The translations under genes and the position numbers were made by a program. Positions 60,149 to 64,000 of a DNA stretch of 64,000 nucleotides are shown piece after piece. Position 1 is the stretch's first letter. Every line of letters starts with the position of its first letter. The stretch comes from Cytobacillus sp. FSL H8-0458 (GTDB taxonomy: Bacteria > Bacillota > Bacilli > Bacillales > Cytobacillaceae): positions 2,976,001 through 3,040,000 of the forward strand of contig NZ_JBBOBR010000001.1 of assembly GCF_038002165.1 (NCBI RefSeq), read 5' to 3'. Below the pieces are notes generated by a model that did not search any database, had not been told where the DNA came from, and saw nothing but the letters and a program-made list of their open reading frames with translations.

Positions 60149-60500
60149 TGGTGGTGCACTCCTTTTGGAAAATAATAATTATCCTGGGAGCTGTCGCGAA
60201 AGATCAGCCTCTCCAGTGATATACAGGTTCCTTTTCCCTTTTTTACTGAATTGATAACACCATCAGAATTTTCTTAGCTGAATTCCCTCTTGTTCTTATC
60301 TTGCTTCTTTTCCTTCATATATATTTCTATATAGCTGATTGAATATCTTCTTTTAATTTTCTTAATTCCCCCTGTTCCTTGTCTGATGCCATTTCAATAT
60401 TACAAATGCCCTATTTCTGAATGCCCTTTGAACATGTTGATTTACAAGGGATGTCCAATAGCTTTATAATTTTAGAGTACATATTAATAAGGAGATTATT
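60149..60500. other. Divergent intergenic region yhcX/bdbC
   Basis: About 350 AT-rich bases between divergent genes. No ORF with initiation signals, repeat or hairpin terminator was found; likely two promoters. Confidence 0.5.
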
Positions 60501-60941
60501 ATGGAGAAAACACAAACAGACCGGCGGGAGAATTTGCTGTTTATTGCCTGGGCAGCTTCAATTCTTGCTTTGTTCGGCAGCCTTTATTTTTCGGAAATCA
60601 GGCAATATGAACCTTGTGAGCTTTGCTGGTATCAGAGGATTGTCATGTATCCCTTTGCAGTCATACTAGGATTGGCAGTGGTTAAGAAGGATTATCGCAT
60701 CAGCCTATATACGATGGTGTTATCTGCTGTCGGAGCCGGCATTTCCATCTACCACTACTCCATTCAGAAGATTTCATTTATGGCTGATCATGCAGCAGCA
60801 TGCGGGAGAGTTCCCTGTACGGGACAATATATTAATTGGCTGGGATTTGTTACAATTCCATTTTTAGCATTAACAGCTTTTATAATTATTTTCATTTGCA
60901 GTTATCTTGTCTGGAAGAAAACGAAGGAGGCAGCAGAATAA
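60501..60941 (+). CDS. bdbC: Disulfide oxidoreductase BdbC (DsbB family)
   Basis: A 146-residue protein of four membrane helices. Two pairs of extracytoplasmic cysteines are present: CELCWYQR (Cys-x-x-Cys, quinone-linked) and CGRVPCTGQYINWLGF. This matches BdbC, which passes electrons from oxidised partner thiol proteins to menaquinone. AAGGAG precedes ATG 60501. The next gene, a membrane thioredoxin, starts in a one-base overlap at its stop, making the pair functionally coupled. Confidence 0.93.
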   Translation: MEKTQTDRRENLLFIAWAASILALFGSLYFSEIRQYEPCELCWYQRIVMYPFAVILGLAVVKKDYRISLYTMVLSAVGAGISIYHYSIQKISFMADHAAACGRVPCTGQYINWLGFVTIPFLALTAFIIIFICSYLVWKKTKEAAE

Positions 60942-61411
60942 TGAAAAAGGTCATTATATTTCTTGCTATTATCGTTGCATTATTTGCAGCAGTAGGAATC
61001 TTAACTAAAATGCAAAATGAAGAAAAAGTGTCAGAGAAAAATCCATATGGAAAGGATTCACTTCATCCTGAAACAGTCAAACAGCTTGAGGACCCGAATT
61101 ATCAAAACCTGATTCTTCCCGGAGAATTGGAGAAAAAGTTAAATAACAATGAGGATGTTACCGTTTATTTTTATAGCCCGACATGCCCTCATTGCCAAAA
61201 GACTACTCCGGTGGTGGCTCCGCTTACAGAAGATATGGGGATTGATCTCGTGCAATTCAACCTGCTTGAATTTGAAGACGGCTGGGATAATTACGGAATT
61301 AAGGAAACTCCAACAATCGTTCAATACAAAGACGGCAAAGAGGTTAACAGAATTACCGGTTATCAGGAAAAAGAAGTATTTGAACAATGGTTTAATGAGA
61401 ATTCAAAATAA
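60941..61411 (+). CDS. Membrane-anchored thioredoxin-fold protein with CPHC motif
   Basis: ATG 60941 overlaps the bdbC stop. The 156-residue protein has a membrane anchor (KKVIIFLAIIVALFAAVGIL) and a thioredoxin fold with FYSPTCPHCQKTTPVV. CPHC is a DsbA-like oxidising motif rather than the CGPC of thioredoxin; the cis-Pro loop is KETPTIVQY. It probably forms disulfides in exported proteins and is reoxidised by BdbC, the role BdbD plays in B. subtilis. It is not itself BdbD-like in length. Terminator follows. Confidence 0.9.
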   Translation: MKKVIIFLAIIVALFAAVGILTKMQNEEKVSEKNPYGKDSLHPETVKQLEDPNYQNLILPGELEKKLNNNEDVTVYFYSPTCPHCQKTTPVVAPLTEDMGIDLVQFNLLEFEDGWDNYGIKETPTIVQYKDGKEVNRITGYQEKEVFEQWFNENSK

Positions 61412-61416
61412 CCAGA

Positions 61417-61443
61417 AAACGCCTGCAGCAGCAGGCGTTTTTT
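61417..61443. terminator. Terminator after the thioredoxin gene
   Basis: AAAACGCCTGC / GCAGGCGTTTTTT hairpin between convergent genes. Confidence 0.88.
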
Positions 61444-61841
61444 CATACAAGCATTTCATTTGCGGCTTTAGCATAAACACTGAATAAATCATTCCGGGGC
61501 ATTCTCTCTCCGCAAAAATGACTGTAATCAAACGGAAATGATAAACCGAATTCTTTAAGTATTTGAACATTTTTAAAGAATATCATTTCATATTTATCGC
61601 TGATTGGGCGAGATTCCAGAATAGCCATAAGCGTCTGCAGCCCTGCTATAACCTGATATGCCTCCTTTAACGTTCCGAAATATTCAAAGTGCCTTGTAGA
61701 AGTATGTAAAATCTTCTGCTGTTCAAATTCTCTTATATCATCGTCTGTGAAATAAAGAGGAAACACATTTGAATAGAATTTTCCTATTAATTCTTGAATT
61801 TTTTGTTCCTGATCAGGAGTTGATGCAAATACAACTTTCAC
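61443..61841 (-). CDS. yhcU: YhcU family protein (DUF5365)
   Basis: GTG 61841 is chosen: AAAGGTGG lies upstream at normal spacing, and the 132-residue product then begins MKVVFASTPDQEQKIQELIG, as B. subtilis YhcU (about 131 residues) does. The longer open frame upstream lacks initiation signals and resembles no family. YhcU has no known function. In B. subtilis it adjoins yhcT and yhcX, as here. Confidence 0.85.
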   Translation of the reverse strand: MKVVFASTPDQEQKIQELIGKFYSNVFPLYFTDDDIREFEQQKILHTSTRHFEYFGTLKEAYQVIAGLQTLMAILESRPISDKYEMIFFKNVQILKEFGLSFPFDYSHFCGERMPRNDLFSVYAKAANEMLV

Positions 61842-62183
61842 TGATAACCCACCTTTGTAATCCTTGTAATCAGTTCGTAATATATACATAAGAATATCAT
61901 ATTCTGAAAGCCCTTTAGGGTGGTAATTATACCCATGGAGAAGGAATTTGCTGGTATTTATTCCTCCTGCGGAAATAGATGGAACAGGCATAATGCTAAG
62001 TAATTAGTTCCAAAGTTCTATATTAACCCCATTTTTAGCAAAATTAAAGGTGATTTTAAATATTACAATAATTTTTGGGGATTACTATTCCTTTTATCAT
62101 CTGTCTTTAAAGGCTAAAATATTATTGTCATTAATTTATATGTATTAAAGGTACGATTATTCAATCAGGATAAGGAGTAATTT
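61842..62183. other. Divergent intergenic region yhcU/yhcT
   Basis: About 340 bases of very AT-rich sequence between divergent genes; no convincing ORF, repeat or RNA motif was seen. Confidence 0.5.
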
Positions 62184-63104
62184 ATGGTAAAAATACAAAG
62201 GTTTGGTGAATGGTGTGAAATAGAGGCACCTGCCCACTGGGAAGGCTATTCAATCGAATATATTGTCCGGACATTATGGGGAGCACCAAAAACACAAACA
62301 CACAATATGAGAATGAAAAAACAGGTTTTAACCAATGATGAACCTGCTAATTGGACAAAATCTGTACATGCAGGAGATAAATTAAGATTTCAATTTTTTC
62401 AGGATGAAGATTCAGGCGTTATTCCCTCATATTACGAGATCGATGTTCTTTTTGAAGATGACCATATGCTTGTTTTGAATAAGCCGGCCGGCATGGACAC
62501 GCATCCTAACTCACCGGATCAAACGAATACCCTCGCAAACGCTGCAGCTTTTCATATGCAAATGCAGGGGGAATATAGAGAGATAAAACATATTCATCGC
62601 CTGGACCGTGATACAACCGGTGCCATTTTGTTTGCAAAGCATGCATTAGCTGGTGCAATTCTGGATAAAGAGCTGAAAGAAAGAAGAATTAAACGAACAT
62701 ATTTAGCTTTAGTCCATGGCAGAATTTCAAAGAACAAAGGAACCATCAGGGAACCAATTGGGCGGGACAGGCATCATCCAACCAGAAGAAGAGTATCCCC
62801 CGGAGGCCAGCCAGCTTCAACGAACTATGAGCTAATTGAGTACTTTCCAAAACAAAGTCTTTCACTTATTAAATGCCGTTTGGATACAGGCAGAACACAC
62901 CAGATCCGTGTTCATCTAAGCCATATCGGTCATCCTCTTGCAGGGGATACTTTATATGGCGGGAAACCTGCTTTTTCACGGCAGGCATTGCACGCTCTAA
63001 AGCTTGAGATTCCACACCCATTCTTAGAGGAAACTATAGTCTGTCATGCGCCTTTCCTGGATGACCCTGGGATTTTCAAGGGTATTGACCCGTATCGTTT
63101 TTAA
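62184..63104 (+). CDS. yhcT: RluA-family pseudouridine synthase (YhcT)
   Basis: A 306-residue RNA pseudouridine synthase: an N-terminal ~90-residue region, then the catalytic motif HRLDRDTTGAILFAK with the essential Asp, followed by GRTHQIRVHLSHIGHPLAGD. AAGGAGT precedes ATG 62184. It modifies uridines in rRNA or tRNA; the exact target of YhcT is unknown. A hairpin terminator follows. Confidence 0.93.
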   Translation: MVKIQRFGEWCEIEAPAHWEGYSIEYIVRTLWGAPKTQTHNMRMKKQVLTNDEPANWTKSVHAGDKLRFQFFQDEDSGVIPSYYEIDVLFEDDHMLVLNKPAGMDTHPNSPDQTNTLANAAAFHMQMQGEYREIKHIHRLDRDTTGAILFAKHALAGAILDKELKERRIKRTYLALVHGRISKNKGTIREPIGRDRHHPTRRRVSPGGQPASTNYELIEYFPKQSLSLIKCRLDTGRTHQIRVHLSHIGHPLAGDTLYGGKPAFSRQALHALKLEIPHPFLEETIVCHAPFLDDPGIFKGIDPYRF

Positions 63105-63111
63105 TTCAGAG

Positions 63112-63142
63112 AGCTGCCCTTTCTGAGGCAGCTTTAAGTTTT
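63112..63142 (+). terminator. yhcT terminator
   Basis: AGCTGCC / GGCAGCT hairpin with a T-rich tail just after the stop. Confidence 0.7.
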
Positions 63143-63167
63143 TGCTAAGAAGCAGAATGCTTAATGC

Positions 63168-63197
63168 AAAAAAAGAAGCCCCAAACGGGACTTCTTT
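63168..63197. terminator. Terminator of the GlsB-like gene
   Basis: AAAGAAGCCCC / GGGACTTCTTT hairpin, with A- and T-runs on either side. Confidence 0.85.
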
Positions 63198-63209
63198 GAA
63201 CTAATTCAA

Positions 63210-63470
63210 TTAGTCATGTGATTTACGCATAGCCTTCATGATGAAGCCTACGATGAATACAAGCACGATAGCACCAATTAAAGCAGGAATAATAGCAAAG
63301 TCAGCTACGACTGGACCCCAATCACCAAGAATTAATGAACCTAACCATGCACCAATGAAACCAGCAATGATGTTACCAATAATTCCGCCTGGAATATCTC
63401 TTCCCAAGATCATACCTGCTAACCAACCAATGATACCACCTATAATTAATGCCCATAAAAAGCTCAACAT
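63210..63470 (-). CDS. GlsB/YeaQ/YmgE family stress-response membrane protein
   Basis: An 86-residue, three-helix glycine-rich protein with the transglycosylase-associated signature GWLAGMILGRDIPGGIIGNI, then GFIGAWLGSLILG. Family members are often induced by general stress in Bacillus (YwzA/YdaS). GAGGAGTGA precedes ATG 63470. Exact role unknown; the historical link to transglycosylase is weak. Confidence 0.9.
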   Translation of the reverse strand: MLSFLWALIIGGIIGWLAGMILGRDIPGGIIGNIIAGFIGAWLGSLILGDWGPVVADFAIIPALIGAIVLVFIVGFIMKAMRKSHD

Positions 63471-63645
63471 TGAAAATCACTCCTCGTTTTAATTTAATTT
63501 AGCTTTTGTTCAGATAAAGAATTTCATTCAGCTGCGCAGCTTTTGGTGATCTTATCTGCTTGTACAATTAAATTACCCAGGATTCATTATCTAAAACCAA
63601 AAATTTAAAAACTATTCTTTTGGAAAAATTTTATAAAATAAAAAA

Positions 63646-63668
63646 ACACCCGTCAGGATGTTTTTGCA
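63646..63668 (-). terminator. Terminator of the aldo/keto reductase gene
   Basis: AACA-CC / GG-TGTT hairpin with a minus-strand T-run, just downstream of the stop. Confidence 0.6.
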
Positions 63669-63672
63669 ATAC

Positions 63673-64000
63673 CTAAAAATCAAAATTATCCGGATCTGCT
63701 CCAAAGCGGTGATTATTATTTAATGCATTCATTTGTCGCATTTCATCTTCAGTTAATTCAAAATCAAATATATCTCCATTTTCCCTTAGTCTATCTATTT
63801 TCACTGATTTAGGAATGACCATTATGCCGTTTTGGAGATGCCATCTTAGAATAGTCTGGGCTGGTGATTTACCATGCCTTTCGGCAATTTCTTTTATGTC
63901 ACTGTCCTCGAGCACTCTTCCCCTGGCAATTGGAGACCAGGCCTGTACTTTTATATTGTGCTCACCGCAAAATGCCCTTAATTCTTTCTGAGAAAGAAGA
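63673..64000 (-). CDS. Aldo/keto reductase, C-terminal part (5' end outside window)
   Basis: The frame is open to the window edge; the GTG at 63915 is internal. Visible residues include EHNIKVQAWSPIARGRVLED and TILRWHLQNGIMVIPKSVKI, the NADPH-binding end of the AKR barrel (KSVKIDRLREN), and the usual C-terminal loop. These are monomeric NADPH-dependent carbonyl reductases. It resembles the YtbE/YvgN group, but the catalytic N-terminal residues lie outside the window. Confidence 0.9.
   Translation of the reverse strand, partial: LLSQKELRAFCGEHNIKVQAWSPIARGRVLEDSDIKEIAERHGKSPAQTILRWHLQNGIMVIPKSVKIDRLRENGDIFDFELTEDEMRQMNALNNNHRFGADPDNFDF

Noticed and set aside
61842-61991. 50-residue N-terminal extension of YhcU
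   Set aside because: No initiation signal; GTG 61841 gives the family's normal start and length.
1-64000. tRNA, rRNA, CRISPR arrays, insertion sequences, prophage
   Set aside because: Looked for clover-leaf-like, rRNA-like, direct-repeat-array and transposase signals; none was seen.

Overview
The window reads as the chromosome of a mesophilic, moderately AT-rich, endospore-forming Bacillaceae. Evidence: a small acid-soluble spore protein, SpoVR, four YheC/YheD spore-coat-type ATP-grasp proteins, Bacillus-style Shine-Dalgarno sites with frequent TTG/GTG starts, and gene neighbourhoods matching the yhc-yhd-yhe, yxkF-msmX, sigY and yrk regions of Bacillus subtilis. A Cytobacillus/Bacillus firmus-like organism is my best guess, by inference only. 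No rRNA, tRNA, insertion sequence, CRISPR array or prophage was seen.

Layout. 1-5.4 kb: four consecutive YheC/YheD ATP-grasp genes (first cut by the window edge), then yheE and small genes. 5.6-10.6 kb: a CstR-like repressor, yxkF-msmX, a zinc-ribbon protein, a SASP gene with a structured leader, fumC. 10.8-15.0 kb: the heterodimeric multidrug exporter bmrCD behind a ~400-nt leader with two tiny peptides and several hairpins. 15.1-24.4 kb: a hydrolase, a sigY-yxlCDE-ybjQ operon, an MFS exporter, an HPr-like protein, a methyltransferase, a class A PBP, UspA and an XRE regulator. 24.7-33.7 kb: a soluble histidine kinase, a GNAT enzyme, two CorC/HlyC paralogues flanking a frameshifted MerR gene, a two-component system, a His-rich secreted protein and a CzrA-like repressor. 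33.7-41.8 kb: a decayed subtilase between dispersed repeats, a C1q-like protein, czcD with an operator, pbuG under a purine riboswitch, and membrane proteins. 41.8-47.1 kb: a persulfide/sulfane-sulfur locus (yrkJ-I-H-F-E, three rhodaneses, cstR) with repeated TACCC-N4-GGGTA operators, followed by a HesB-like gene whose conserved Cys codon is an in-frame TGA. 47.3-64 kb: spoVR, a PepSY/two-component cluster, yhdB, azoreductase, yhcYZ, an SDR, pgcA, yhcX, bdbC plus a thioredoxin, yhcU, yhcT, a GlsB-like protein and a partial aldo/keto reductase.

How the genes work together. In the sulfur locus a CstR-type repressor (Cys31/Cys60) probably senses persulfides and controls three units: rhodanese plus cstR; two rhodaneses; and DsrE, TusA-rhodanese, rhodanese-metallo-beta-lactamase, TusA and TauE exporter. 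Together these would pass on, oxidise and export sulfane sulfur. Zinc: a CzrA-type repressor lies about 3 kb from czcD, which carries a matching palindrome. Secreted-protein folding: bdbC with a membrane thioredoxin.

The strongest candidate for something new is the HesB-like gene at 46845-47123, which no ordinary ORF caller would report: it looks like a selenoprotein with a SECIS-like hairpin, next to the persulfide regulon. Second is the bmrCD leader, where the leader-peptide coding region can pair with the 5' arm of a terminator.
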